A DNA stretch of 64,000 bases from Rhodanobacter denitrificans (GTDB lineage: Bacteria; Pseudomonadota; Gammaproteobacteria; Xanthomonadales; Rhodanobacteraceae): the NCBI RefSeq assembly GCF_003335105.1, contig NZ_QFWQ01000007.1, forward strand, positions 1 through 64,000, given 5' to 3'. Shown piece by piece: positions 8,563 through 17,801 of the stretch. The notes below the pieces were generated by a model. That model made no database searches, was not told where the DNA came from, and saw nothing but the letters and a program-made list of their open reading frames with translations. Position 1 is the first letter of the stretch. Each line of letters starts with the position of its first letter. Position numbers and translations under genes: made by a program.

Positions 8563-9840
8563 ATGAGCCCGAGCCGCCGTTCGCCCGCCATCACCGGCAA
8601 CCTGCTGTACGCCCAATCCGGCGGCGTCACCGCGGTGATCAACGCCACCGCCGCCGGCGTGATCGAAGCCGCGCGCGGCAAGGGAGTGAAGGTATACGCC
8701 GCGCGCAACGGGATCCTCGGCGCACTGCGCGAGGAGCTGATCGACACCTCGAAGGAACCGGCCACGGCGATCGCCGCGCTGCGCCACACTCCCGGCGGCG
8801 CGTTCGGTTCGTGCCGCTACAAGCTGAAGTCACTGGACGAGAACCGCGCCGAGTACGAGCGGCTGATCGAGGTGTTCCGCGCCCACGACATCCGCTGGTT
8901 CCTCTACAACGGCGGCAACGACTCGGCCGACACCGCGCTGAAGCTGTCGCAGATCGGCAAGGCACTCGGCTACGATGTCCGCTGCATCGGCGTGCCGAAA
9001 ACGGTGGACAACGACCTCGCCGTCACCGACTGCTGCCCGGGCTTCGGCTCGGTGGCGAAATACACCGCGATCTCCACGCTGGAAGCCAGCCTCGACGTGG
9101 CCTCGATGGCGGAGACCTCAACCAAGGTGTTCATCCTCGAAGTGATGGGTCGCCACGCCGGCTGGATCGCCGCGGCCGCCGGTCTCGCTGGCGATGGGGC
9201 GGATGCGCCACCGCACATCATCCTGTTTCCCGAGAACACGTTCGACGAGACTGCGTTCCTGGCGAAGGTGAAGGCCACGGTCGGACGGGTGGGCTGGTGC
9301 ACCGTGGTCGCTTCCGAAGGCGTCCGCAACGCGGCCGGGCAGTTCCTCGCCGAAGCGGGTACGCGCGATGCGTTCGGCCACAGCCAACTGGGCGGTGTGG
9401 CGCCGGTGCTGGCGGCGCTGGTGAAGGAGAAGCTCGGCTACAAGTACCACTGGGCACTGCCCGACTATCTGCAGCGCTCGGCGCGGCATGCCGCCTCAAA
9501 GGTCGACGCGGAGCAGGCCTACGCGGTGGGCCGTGCGGCGGTCGACTACGCGCTGGCGGGGATGAATGCGGTGATGCCGGTGATCGTGCGCACGTCCGAC
9601 ACGCCGTATCGCTGGAAGATCGAACCGGCCGCGCTGGCGAAGATCGCCAACCGCGAAAAGAAGATGCCGAAGAACTTCATCACCCGCGACGGTTTCGGCA
9701 TCACCGCAGCCGCACGCCGTTACCTGGCACCGCTGATCCGCGGCGAAGCGCCGCTGCCCTATGGCAAGAACGGCCTGCCGCGCTACGTGCAGCTGAAAAA
9801 CACGGCCGTGGCAAAGCGCCTGGCGGCATTCCAGCGCTGA
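8563..9840 (+). CDS. pfp: pyrophosphate-dependent 6-phosphofructokinase
   Basis: A 425-residue phosphofructokinase of the PPi-using clade, phosphorylating fructose-6-phosphate reversibly with pyrophosphate. The phosphoryl-donor loop reads G-G-N-D at 117-120, where ATP-dependent enzymes have G-G-D-G, and the catalytic segment P-K-T-V-D-N-D at 145-151 has the Lys typical of PPi enzymes. M-G-R-H-A-G-W is at 195-201. Donor use is inferred from these residues. The start MSPSRRS was taken over a much longer open frame extending back through antisense adk. Two other PPi enzymes, hppA and ppa, lie within 9 kb. Confidence 0.92.
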   Translation: MSPSRRSPAITGNLLYAQSGGVTAVINATAAGVIEAARGKGVKVYAARNGILGALREELIDTSKEPATAIAALRHTPGGAFGSCRYKLKSLDENRAEYERLIEVFRAHDIRWFLYNGGNDSADTALKLSQIGKALGYDVRCIGVPKTVDNDLAVTDCCPGFGSVAKYTAISTLEASLDVASMAETSTKVFILEVMGRHAGWIAAAAGLAGDGADAPPHIILFPENTFDETAFLAKVKATVGRVGWCTVVASEGVRNAAGQFLAEAGTRDAFGHSQLGGVAPVLAALVKEKLGYKYHWALPDYLQRSARHAASKVDAEQAYAVGRAAVDYALAGMNAVMPVIVRTSDTPYRWKIEPAALAKIANREKKMPKNFITRDGFGITAAARRYLAPLIRGEAPLPYGKNGLPRYVQLKNTAVAKRLAAFQR

Positions 9841-10000
9841 ACCGCAGCGATGGCGTGATGCGCTTCACGTGCCGAGCGCCCCCTCCTGAAACCGGGAGGC
9901 GTCGTATCGGCTTGCGTTCAGCCGCATATTCTTACGATCCACCTGCCTGGGTCGATCGTCGCATGCTGCGGCCACGGCCCTCCACGGAGGAGACCTGCAA

Positions 10001-10402
10001 ATGAAATTCATCCCCCGCCTGTTCATCGTGCTTGCCTTGCTCGCTACCGGCAGCCTGGCACTGGCTGCCCCGGGCCCCGGCCCGGGCGACCACGGCCGGC
10101 ATGGCCACGATCGCGGGCACGATCGCCGCCATGACGATGGGCGCCGCGACCATCGACACCACGGCGACCGCTACCGCGGTCACTACCATGACCACCGCTA
10201 CGCCGGCCCGCGCTACTACCCGGTGCGCCACCATCGCTGGGAACGCGGCCACCGCTACCGCGGCCCGACCTACGTGGTGCGCGACTACGGCCATTACCGC
10301 CTGCGTCGACCGCCGCGCGGCTACCACTGGGTACGCGCCAACAACGACTACCTGCTGGTCGCGATTGCCACCGGCATCATCCTGGACGTGGCGCTGCGTT
10401 GA
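10001..10402 (+). CDS. RcnB-like His/Arg-rich periplasmic protein
   Basis: A 133-residue secreted protein. Residues 1-22 form a signal peptide. The mature N-terminal half is extremely rich in His, Asp, Gly and Arg, suggesting metal or polyanion binding. The C-terminal half carries V-V-R-D-Y-x-x-Y-R-L-R-x-P-P-R-G-Y-H-W-V-R and N-D-Y-L-L-V-A-I-A-T-G-I-I, the conserved part of the RcnB (Ni/Co homeostasis) family. A nickel/cobalt role is family-based and unproved here, as no efflux pump is adjacent. GGAGGAGA upstream is a strong ribosome site. A hairpin terminator follows directly. Confidence 0.85.
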   Translation: MKFIPRLFIVLALLATGSLALAAPGPGPGDHGRHGHDRGHDRRHDDGRRDHRHHGDRYRGHYHDHRYAGPRYYPVRHHRWERGHRYRGPTYVVRDYGHYRLRRPPRGYHWVRANNDYLLVAIATGIILDVALR

Positions 10403-10425
10403 GTCTGTTGCGGCACGAACCGACC

Positions 10426-10453
10426 GGGCCATGCATCCGTGCATGGCCCTTTT
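10426..10453 (+). terminator. rho-independent terminator after the RcnB-like gene
   Basis: A perfect 10-bp stem, GGGCCATGCA with TGCATGGCCC, closes a TCCG tetraloop and is followed at once by four T residues. It begins 23 bases after the stop codon and should separate this gene from hppA. Confidence 0.85.
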
Positions 10454-10564
10454 CGTTGTGGGCCGCGGCGTTGCGCCGCACAACGGCTTGCGCCGCCACG
10501 TCTGCCTATACTCCCGGGGACCGCCCGTTCCGGACGGCCACATACAACCCATGGGGAGGCTCCG

Positions 10565-12592
10565 ATGCTGCAGCAGTATGGCTGGTGGATCGTCGTTGCG
10601 TGTGCGGTGGTGGCGGTTCTGTATGGCGCGTTCTCCGCGCGCTGGATCCTGGCGCAATCGCCGGGCAACGAGCGGATGCAGGAAATTGCCGCTGCCATCC
10701 AGGAAGGCGCACGCGCCTACCTCAATCGCCAGTACACCACCATCGGCCTGGTCGGCGTGGTGCTGTTGCTGCTGATCGGCTTCTTCCTCACCTGGGCGAC
10801 CGCGGTCGGCTTCCTGATCGGCGCGATCCTGTCCGGCGCGGCCGGCTACATCGGCATGAATGTGTCGGTGCGCGCCAACGTGCGTACCGCCGAGGCGGCG
10901 CGGCGCGGCCTCCGCGCGGCGATAGACGTGGCGTTCCGCGGCGGCGCGATCACCGGCATGCTGGTGGTGGGGCTGGCCCTGCTCGGCGTGGCCGGCTACT
11001 GGCTGATACTCGATCGCATGGGCATCGGCGGCGAGACGGCGTTGCATGCGCTGGTCGGCCTGGCGTTCGGCAGCTCGCTGATCTCGATCTTCGCGCGCCT
11101 GGGCGGCGGCATCTTCACCAAGGGCGCCGACGTCGGCGCCGACCTGGTCGGCAAGGTCGAGGCCGGCATTCCCGAGGACGACCCGCGCAACCCGGCGGTG
11201 ATCGCCGACAACGTGGGCGACAACGTGGGCGACTGCGCCGGCATGGCCGCCGACCTGTTCGAGACCTACGCGGTGACGGTGATCGCCACCATGCTGCTGG
11301 GCGGCCTGATGGCCGGTGAAGTCGGTCCCAACGCGGTGCTGTATCCGCTGCTGCTGGGCGGCGTGTCGATCGTCGCCTCGATCATCGGCACGCTGTTCGT
11401 CAAGGCGAAGGAAGATGGCTCGATCATGGGCGCGCTGTACAAGGGCGTGTTCGTCTCGGCAGTGCTCGCCGGCGCCGCGTTCCTACCGATCACCATGCAG
11501 CTGATGCCCGGTTTCGGCCACGGCGCGATGAACCTGTGGGTGTGCTCGCTGATCGGCCTGGCGCTGACCGGCGCGATCGTCTGGATCACCGAGTTCTACA
11601 CCGGCACGCAATACGCTCCGGTGCAGCACATCGCCGCGGCGTCCACCACTGGCCACGGCACCAACATCATCGCCGGCCTGGGGGTGTCGATGAAATCCAC
11701 CGCGATGCCGGTGGTGGTGATCTGCGCGGCGATCTGGGGCGCCTATGGCCTCGGTGGCCTGTACGGCATCGCGATCGCCGCTACCGCGATGCTGTCGATG
11801 GCCGGCATGGTGGTGGCGCTGGACGCCTACGGCCCGATCACCGACAACGCCGGCGGCATCGCCGAGATGGCGGACCTGCCGCCGGAAGTGCGCGGCGTCA
11901 CCGATCCGCTCGATGCGGTGGGCAACACCACCAAGGCGGTGACCAAGGGTTACGCGATCGGCTCGGCCGCGCTGGCCGCGCTGGTGTTGTTCGCCGACTA
12001 CACGCACAACCTGCAGGCGGCGCATCCCGGTGACGTGTTCACCTTCGACCTGTCCGACCACATGGTGATCATCGGCCTGCTGATCGGCGGCCTGGTTCCC
12101 TACCTGTTCGGCGCGATGGCGATGGAGGCCGTGGGCCGCGCCGCCGGCGCGGTAGTGGAGGAAGTGCGCCGGCAGTTCCGCGACATCCCGGGCATCATGC
12201 AGGGCACCGCCAAGCCTGAGTATTCGCGTGCGGTGGACATGCTGACCCGCTCGGCGATCCGCGAGATGATCGCGCCGTCGCTGCTGCCGGTCGCGGTGCC
12301 GATCGTGGTCGGCCTGCTGCTGGGGCCGAGGGCGCTCGGCGGCGTGTTGATCGGCACCATCGTCACCGGCCTGTTCGTGGCGATCTCGATGACCACCGGC
12401 GGTGGCGCCTGGGACAACGCGAAGAAGTACATCGAGGACGGTCATCACGGCGGCAAGGGTTCCGAGGCGCACAAGGCCGCGGTCACCGGCGACACCGTGG
12501 GCGATCCGTACAAGGACACCGCCGGCCCCGCGGTGAACCCGCTGATCAAGATCATCAACATCGTGGCGTTGCTGCTGGTTCCGCTGCTGTAA
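10565..12592 (+). CDS. hppA: membrane-bound proton-pumping pyrophosphatase (K+-independent type)
   Basis: A 675-residue polytopic inner-membrane protein, the usual size for bacterial H+-PPases. It hydrolyses PPi and exports protons. The substrate/Mg motif [16 protein letters not shown] begins at residue 215; S-T-T-G-H-G-T-N and [11 protein letters not shown] follow. In G-N-T-T-K-A the Lys is residue 457. Lys at this place, instead of Ala, is the known determinant of K+-independence, so this is predicted to be the K+-independent proton pump. Start at 10565, four bases after GGAGG-like purines. A strong terminator follows. Confidence 0.95.
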   Translation: MLQQYGWWIVVACAVVAVLYGAFSARWILAQSPGNERMQEIAAAIQEGARAYLNRQYTTIGLVGVVLLLLIGFFLTWATAVGFLIGAILSGAAGYIGMNVSVRANVRTAEAARRGLRAAIDVAFRGGAITGMLVVGLALLGVAGYWLILDRMGIGGETALHALVGLAFGSSLISIFARLGGGIFTKGADVGADLVGKVEAGIPEDDPRNPAVIADNVGDNVGDCAGMAADLFETYAVTVIATMLLGGLMAGEVGPNAVLYPLLLGGVSIVASIIGTLFVKAKEDGSIMGALYKGVFVSAVLAGAAFLPITMQLMPGFGHGAMNLWVCSLIGLALTGAIVWITEFYTGTQYAPVQHIAAASTTGHGTNIIAGLGVSMKSTAMPVVVICAAIWGAYGLGGLYGIAIAATAMLSMAGMVVALDAYGPITDNAGGIAEMADLPPEVRGVTDPLDAVGNTTKAVTKGYAIGSAALAALVLFADYTHNLQAAHPGDVFTFDLSDHMVIIGLLIGGLVPYLFGAMAMEAVGRAAGAVVEEVRRQFRDIPGIMQGTAKPEYSRAVDMLTRSAIREMIAPSLLPVAVPIVVGLLLGPRALGGVLIGTIVTGLFVAISMTTGGGAWDNAKKYIEDGHHGGKGSEAHKAAVTGDTVGDPYKDTAGPAVNPLIKIINIVALLLVPLL

Positions 12593-12610
12593 GCCGCGCC
12601 TCCGTGCTCG

Positions 12611-12641
12611 CGAAGATCCCGCCCGCGTGGCGGGATCTTCG
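12611..12641 (+). terminator. terminator hairpin after hppA
   Basis: A 12-bp perfect stem (GAAGATCCCGC paired with GCGGGATCTTC plus a closing C-G) with a 7-base loop lies 18 bases after the hppA stop and is followed by GTTT. The U tract is short, but the stem is strong. Confidence 0.75.
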
Positions 12642-12758
12642 TTTCCGGCCCGCGCGCCTGACTTTAGCCACGGGCGGCCCCGCGACCGCGGCGTTACGCT
12701 CGGCCGGCGGCGGGCGTGCCCCGTCCATCACGTCCACTCGCGTACCTGGGAGCACACG

Positions 12759-14897
12759 ATGAAATCGGTCTGGCTGATGCTGGCACTCGGCGTCACACTG
12801 GCGGGCATGAATGACACCCACGCCCGCGACACAACACCCCGCTCCACGCCCGAGGCCGCGCCGGCCGGCGACGACCGGTTCCTGTGGCTGGAGGACATCC
12901 ACGGCGCCCGCGCGCTGGACTGGGTGAAGCAGCAGAACGCGGCGACCGCGAAACAGTTCGTCGACAACGCCGAGTTCGCGCGTACCCGCGACAGCATCCT
13001 CGAGGTGCTCGACTCGGAAGCGCGCATTCCCTACGTCAACCGGATGGGCAGCTACCTGTACAACTTCTGGCGCGACAAGGCGCACCCGCGCGGCATCTGG
13101 CGGCGCACCACGCTGGCCGAGTACCGCAAGACCGAACCGGCGTGGGAAGCGTTGCTGGACGTCGACGCGCTGAACCGGGTCGAGAACAAGCGCTGGGTGT
13201 TCAAGGGCGTGGAATGCCTGAAGCCGGCGTTCGAGCGCTGTCTGGTCTCGCTGTCGCCGGACGGCGGCGACGCGGTGGCCGTGCGCGAGTTCAGCATTCC
13301 GCACAAGGCGTTCGTGAAAGGCGGATTCGAATTGCCGGTGGCGAAAAGCCAGGTCGGCTGGATCGATGAAAACACCCTCTACGTCGGCACCGACTTCGGC
13401 CCCGGCTCGATGACCGAATCGAGCTACCCGCGCATCGCCAAGGAGTGGAAGCGCGGCACGCCGCTGGCGGCGGCCGTCACCGTGTACGAGGGCAAGCCGA
13501 CCGATCTCGCAGTCGGCGCATCGCACGATCGCACGCCGGGCTACGAGCGCGACTTCGTCTCCGTCGCCAAGGATTTCTTCCACAGCGAGCTGTACCAGCG
13601 CATCGGCAACCAGCTGAGGCGCGTCGAGATGCCGACCGATGCGAACGCCGACGCCCATCGCGAATGGCTGCTGGTGCAGACGCGTTCGCCGTGGACGATC
13701 GGCGGCGACCACTACCCGGCCGGCGCCCTGCTGGCGACGAAGTTCGATGATTTCATGGCCGGCAAGCGCCGGTTCGTCGTGCTGTTCGCACCGGACGCGC
13801 GCACCTCGCTGGACTCGTACGCCTGGACGAAGGACCACCTGATCCTCAACCTGATGGACGACGTCAAGAGCCGGCTGGAGGTGCTGACCCCGCCACAGAT
13901 GGCCACGCCCGACGGCAACTGGAAGCGCGAGGCCATGCCGGGCGCGCCTGCAATGAGCACCATCCGCGTGGTCGACACCGACCCCGACCACAGCGACGAG
14001 TACTGGCTCGACGTCACCGGCTTCCTGGCGCCGTCGTCGCTGAAGCATGGCGTGCTTGGCAGCACGGCGGCCGAGACGATCAAGCAGGCGCCGGCATTTT
14101 TCGACGCCGCGAAGTTCGCGGTCAGCCAGCACTTCGTGCAATCGAAGGACGGCACCCGCGTGCCGTATTTCGAGATCGCCCCGAAGGGCCTCAAGCTGGA
14201 CGGCAACAACCGCACCCTGCTGTACGGCTACGGCGGCTTCGAGGTCTCGCTGCAGCCGCAGTACAGCGGCAGCGTCGGCCGCGCGTGGCTGGAACGCGGC
14301 GGCGTCTACGTGATCGCCAACATCCGCGGCGGCGGCGAGTACGGCCCGCAGTGGCATCAGGCCGCGCTGAAAGCGAACCGCCCGCGCGCCTACGAGGACT
14401 TCGCCGCGGTGGCGCAGGACCTGGTCCGCCGCGGGGTGACCTCGGCGAAGCACCTCGGCGCCGAAGGCGGCAGCAACGGCGGCCTGCTGATGGGCAACAT
14501 GCTCACGATGTATCCGCAGCTGTTCGGCGCGATCGCCTGCGAGGTGCCGCTGCTGGACATGAAGCGCTACATCCACCTGTCCGCCGGTGCCTCGTGGATG
14601 GCCGAGTACGGCAACCCCGACGGCACCGACTGGAGCTTCATCAGGACCTTCTCGCCGTACCAGAATGTGAAGAGGGACGGCCGTTATCCGCCGGTGCTGT
14701 TCTACACCGCCACCAGCGACGACCGCGTCGGCCCGGTGCAGGCGCGCAAGATGGCCGCGAGGATGCAGGCGCAAGATCACGGGAACGTCTGGTTCTACGA
14801 GAACCTGGAAGGCGGCCACGGCGCCGGCGCGGACAACCAGCAATCCGCCCACATGCACGCGATGGCCTACGACTTCCTGTGGGACCAGCTGAAGTAG
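12759..14897 (+). CDS. secreted prolyl oligopeptidase family serine peptidase (S9A)
   Basis: A 712-residue protein with a probable signal peptide at residues 1-22. It has an N-terminal beta-propeller region, starting at F-L-W-L-E-D-I-H-G and running to about residue 430, and a C-terminal alpha/beta-hydrolase domain. The catalytic triad is visible: Ser572 in G-G-S-N-G-G, Asp in D-D-R-V (654-655) and His687 in G-G-H-G-A-G. I-R-G-G-G-E-Y-G-P also matches. It should cleave short peptides, after proline in classic members, probably in the periplasm. It stands alone between the hppA terminator and a convergent lipoprotein gene. Confidence 0.9.
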   Translation: MKSVWLMLALGVTLAGMNDTHARDTTPRSTPEAAPAGDDRFLWLEDIHGARALDWVKQQNAATAKQFVDNAEFARTRDSILEVLDSEARIPYVNRMGSYLYNFWRDKAHPRGIWRRTTLAEYRKTEPAWEALLDVDALNRVENKRWVFKGVECLKPAFERCLVSLSPDGGDAVAVREFSIPHKAFVKGGFELPVAKSQVGWIDENTLYVGTDFGPGSMTESSYPRIAKEWKRGTPLAAAVTVYEGKPTDLAVGASHDRTPGYERDFVSVAKDFFHSELYQRIGNQLRRVEMPTDANADAHREWLLVQTRSPWTIGGDHYPAGALLATKFDDFMAGKRRFVVLFAPDARTSLDSYAWTKDHLILNLMDDVKSRLEVLTPPQMATPDGNWKREAMPGAPAMSTIRVVDTDPDHSDEYWLDVTGFLAPSSLKHGVLGSTAAETIKQAPAFFDAAKFAVSQHFVQSKDGTRVPYFEIAPKGLKLDGNNRTLLYGYGGFEVSLQPQYSGSVGRAWLERGGVYVIANIRGGGEYGPQWHQAALKANRPRAYEDFAAVAQDLVRRGVTSAKHLGAEGGSNGGLLMGNMLTMYPQLFGAIACEVPLLDMKRYIHLSAGASWMAEYGNPDGTDWSFIRTFSPYQNVKRDGRYPPVLFYTATSDDRVGPVQARKMAARMQAQDHGNVWFYENLEGGHGAGADNQQSAHMHAMAYDFLWDQLK

Positions 14898-14917
14898 GCA
14901 AAGACGTATGCGCCACC

Positions 14918-14943
14918 CGCAAGACGTCCCATGGCGTCTTGCG
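14918..14943. terminator. possible hairpin between convergent genes
   Basis: CGCAAGACG pairs perfectly with CGTCTTGCG across an 8-base loop, 21 bases after the peptidase stop codon. There is no T tract on the plus strand, so termination activity is uncertain. Confidence 0.35.
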
Positions 14944-15036
14944 CCACGGGAATCGGCTTGGCAGTGTGGACCATTCCGCGTTTCCAAAGATGCCCGGATT
15001 CGACTCGAGTGCTCGCGCATCCGAGCCGAGAGGCTG

Positions 15037-15870
15037 TTATTTCACGGCATCTCCGCCGCGCGCAGCCATACGGATGGCATAGGGTCCGGACATGACGGCG
15101 GCCATGCGCTGTCCGCACAGGTCTGCGTGGTCGCAGAGCACGGCCACGTTTGTCATGGGGTGATCGGGCGTGCCTGCGAAAGTGTAGCGGACGGCCATCG
15201 CTCGGTCGGTCGAGATGTCGGTGAAATACCAGAGCTCGTGCGGCGCGAGATGGGCATCGTAGATCCGGTAGATATGGAATTGATCGCCCGTGCCGTCGTA
15301 CACGGCCTGGTGAACCCGTGCCGCCACCCCGGCAACGGCTGCCGCCACCGAGGTGTAGCCGATAGGTACCCGATCGACGCTGATCGGCGCCTGCCGATAG
15401 GCCTGCCACCAGTCCGGCTCGTTGGTGAGCGTGTCGGTGAACACCACCGGGACACGCACGTAACCGTCGACCGCGTAGCCGTATTTGATTTCCGGCCGGA
15501 ACCGCCACGCGATGGCCGCCGTGATAGCCGCCCGGTCAAGGTTGCGCGAACCCGAGCTGCGGACAACCTTGATGTCGAGCGGGCTGCCTTGCTTGCCGAT
15601 CAGGATCAGCAGCATGGTCGTGCCCTGCACGCCGTAGATCGCTTCAAAGCCCGGATAAACCGGGGCTTTGTAGAACGATCGCATGGCTGCCGGATTAGCA
15701 AAATAGCCGGAGGGCGGCGGGGGTGGTGGCGGTGGCAAGGGGCGCGGCGACAGGAAGGGTTGCGGTGGAGCGGGGGTCGAAGCCATGTCGTCGACGGGCT
15801 TCTGGGCCGGTATGGCCGCACAACCGGCGAGCGACAGGCAGCAAAGAGCGGCCGCGGGTATCCAGCGCAT
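15037..15870 (-). CDS. lipoprotein with TonB C-terminal-like domain
   Basis: A 277-residue protein. The signal peptide ends in a lipobox S-L-A-G-C (Cys17), so it is predicted to be lipid-anchored, unlike classical TonB with its N-terminal transmembrane helix. Next come a proline-rich stretch with eight consecutive prolines (about residues 44-55) and a TonB-C-like domain at about 65-145, with K-A-P-V-Y-P-G-F-E, G-T-T-M-L-L-I-L-I-G-K-Q-G and V-V-R-S-S-G-S-R-N-L-D-R-A-A-I. About 130 further residues have no family I recognise. No exbB/exbD or receptor gene is adjacent, so a role in energised transport is doubtful. Confidence 0.75.
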   Translation of the reverse strand: MRWIPAAALCCLSLAGCAAIPAQKPVDDMASTPAPPQPFLSPRPLPPPPPPPPSGYFANPAAMRSFYKAPVYPGFEAIYGVQGTTMLLILIGKQGSPLDIKVVRSSGSRNLDRAAITAAIAWRFRPEIKYGYAVDGYVRVPVVFTDTLTNEPDWWQAYRQAPISVDRVPIGYTSVAAAVAGVAARVHQAVYDGTGDQFHIYRIYDAHLAPHELWYFTDISTDRAMAVRYTFAGTPDHPMTNVAVLCDHADLCGQRMAAVMSGPYAIRMAARGGDAVK

Positions 15871-16015
15871 GAGTCACCATGGTTTGCCAGGCAAGGCGGC
15901 AGGGTAAACGTCGACGGGCGGCGGGTTCAAGCAGGCAAGCGGACCTTAACCGGTGGCTTCGCGTCGATCCTGAATGGCGTGAAGTAAGCTTGGACAGGTC
16001 CACGCCCGCACCGCC

Positions 16016-16870
16016 ATGCACCCACACACCACGATCAGCCCCGAACTGCGCGAATGGATCCTCGCCACCACGCGCGCCGGCCACGGCGTGCCGGAGGTGC
16101 TGAAGCTGATGAAGGAACATGGCTACGACCCGCGGCAGAGCCGCAGCATCGTCGCCGAGGTGCTGAAGCTGCCGCTGGCGGCGCTGCTTGCCGGCAGTGC
16201 CAAAGGGGCGCAGCCGGGCCTTCGTACGAAGCACCCCGAGGCTCCGGAAGTCCATGTGGACGGGCACGCCATCGGCGTCTCGCTCAGCGTCGACGCGCCG
16301 GCGCTGCGCATACTGGAGAACGTCCTCGGCGCACAGGAATGCGACGAACTGATCGCGCTGGCGCGGCCGCGCCTGCAGCGCGCGCTCACCGTGGACAGCG
16401 AGGGGCGCCAGCAGGTGGATCGGCGACGCACCAGCGAGGGCATGTTCTTCACCCTGAACGAAGTGCCGCTGGTCGGCCGCATCGAACAGCGCCTTGCCGC
16501 CCTGCTCGGCGTGCCGGCGAACCACGGCGAGGGGCTGCAGATCCTGCACTACCTGCCGGGCCAGGAATACGAGCCGCACTTCGACTGGTTCGATCCGGAG
16601 CAGCCGGGCTACGAGGCGATCACTGCCGTCGGCGGCCAACGCATCGCCAGCGTGGTGATGTATCTGAATACACCCGCCCGGGGCGGCGGCACGGCGTTCC
16701 CCGAACCCGGCCTCACCATCACCGCGCGGCGCGGCACGGCGGTGTATTTCGCCTACGAGGGCGGCGACCGCAGCTCGCTGCACGCCGGCCTGCCGGTGCT
16801 GGAGGGCGAGAAGTGGATCGCCACCAAATGGCTGCGCGAACGGCCTTACAAGAAGCCGGCGAAAGCCTGA
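16016..16870 (+). CDS. prolyl 4-hydroxylase-type 2-oxoglutarate/Fe(II) dioxygenase
   Basis: A 284-residue protein whose C-terminal two thirds is a 2OG-Fe(II) oxygenase domain. Metal ligands are His188 and Asp190 in P-H-F-D-W-F and the distal His256 in S-L-H-A-G; Lys266 in E-K-W-I-A-T-K-W fits the 2-oxoglutarate carboxylate ligand. The N-terminal 80 residues form a separate helical region with a W-I-x-x-x-x-x-A-G-H segment. The substrate is unknown; bacterial homologues hydroxylate proline in proteins or peptides. It ends 94 bases before the ppa start. Confidence 0.88.
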   Translation: MHPHTTISPELREWILATTRAGHGVPEVLKLMKEHGYDPRQSRSIVAEVLKLPLAALLAGSAKGAQPGLRTKHPEAPEVHVDGHAIGVSLSVDAPALRILENVLGAQECDELIALARPRLQRALTVDSEGRQQVDRRRTSEGMFFTLNEVPLVGRIEQRLAALLGVPANHGEGLQILHYLPGQEYEPHFDWFDPEQPGYEAITAVGGQRIASVVMYLNTPARGGGTAFPEPGLTITARRGTAVYFAYEGGDRSSLHAGLPVLEGEKWIATKWLRERPYKKPAKA

Positions 16871-16964
16871 CCGGCCAGTGTGGCACCCCGCCACTGCTGC
16901 ATCGCAGCAGTGTTTGGCGTATCCTTGCGAACCTCATTTTTCCCTTTACCGCCAAGGACAGTCC

Positions 16965-17504
16965 ATGGGTCTGCACCTCGTCTCCGCCGGCCGCAACGTG
17001 CCGGAAGAAATCAACGTCATCATCGAAATCCCCAAGGATGCCGAGCCGGTCAAGTACGAGGTGGAGAAGGAAAGCGGCGCGATCTTCGTGGACCGCATCC
17101 TGTCCACCCCGATGCGCTACCCCTGCAACTACGGCTACGTGCCGCGCACGCTGGGCGGCGACGGCGATCCGCTGGACGCGGTGGTGATCCTGCCGCTGTC
17201 GCTGGCCGTCGGTTCGGTGATCCGCTGCCATCCGGTCGGCATGCTGAAGATGACCGACGAGGCCGGCAGCGACGAGAAGCTGGTGGTGATCCCCTCGCCC
17301 AAGGTGTTCCCCGGCTATGCGCACATCAACGACATGAAGGGCGTCTCGCCGCACTGGCTGGAACGCATCGGCCACTTTTTCGAGCACTACAAGGATCTTG
17401 AGAAAGGCAAGTGGGTGAAGGTCGAGGGCTGGGTCGGCGCCGACGAGGCGAAGGCCGAGATCCTGGCTGGCTTCCAGCGCTACCAGGACGCCATCAGCGG
17501 CTGA
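16965..17504 (+). CDS. ppa: soluble inorganic pyrophosphatase
   Basis: A 179-residue family I pyrophosphatase, hydrolysing cytoplasmic PPi to phosphate. The core K-Y-E-V-E-K-E-S-G, R-Y-P-C-N-Y-G-Y-V-P, the metal-binding D-G-D-P-L-D-A-V-V and D-M-K-G-V are all present, and the length is normal. Its presence beside a PPi-using phosphofructokinase and a membrane PPase is notable, because a very active soluble enzyme would waste the PPi those two use. The start at 16965 gives MGLHLVSAG, the usual N terminus. A textbook terminator follows. Confidence 0.97.
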   Translation: MGLHLVSAGRNVPEEINVIIEIPKDAEPVKYEVEKESGAIFVDRILSTPMRYPCNYGYVPRTLGGDGDPLDAVVILPLSLAVGSVIRCHPVGMLKMTDEAGSDEKLVVIPSPKVFPGYAHINDMKGVSPHWLERIGHFFEHYKDLEKGKWVKVEGWVGADEAKAEILAGFQRYQDAISG

Positions 17505-17547
17505 GCCTGTCAGGTGCGGACTCCCTGCGGAACACGTGGCCGCACCG

Positions 17548-17583
17548 CGCACAAACCCCGCTTCGGCGGGGTTTGTGCGTTTT
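17548..17583 (+). terminator. rho-independent terminator after ppa
   Basis: A 14-bp perfect stem with a UUCG tetraloop closed by C-G, ending in TTTT, begins 44 bases after the ppa stop. From here to the next gene at 17802 (about 220 bases) I see nothing else definite. Confidence 0.93.
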
Positions 17584-17801
17584 GGCCAACCGCGGCCGGG
17601 CGGGACGCGGGGCACGTGCAGGACCGGCCCTCAGCTTCCATCCGCTGAGTGTCACGGCTATCGGCGCCTCGACGGCGCCCGCCGGATCTCGGCGGCGGCC
17701 GGGCTGGCGCCGTATCCTTGTCGCTCCGCGGGAGCAGACCATTCGCCGAGCGCACTCCGCTTCCGGCACCGGCCCTCCCGGTCTGCTGCCGGAGTTACCC
17801 C

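Noticed and set aside
12555-15020. Minus-strand open frame of over 800 codons across the prolyl oligopeptidase gene
   Set aside because: It is the shadow of a gene with a signal peptide and an intact Ser/Asp/His triad on the plus strand.
17584-17801. Gap after the ppa terminator searched for a small RNA or gene
   Set aside because: Only a minor GCTCC/GGAGC hairpin is present; no promoter-terminator pair or coding frame stands out.
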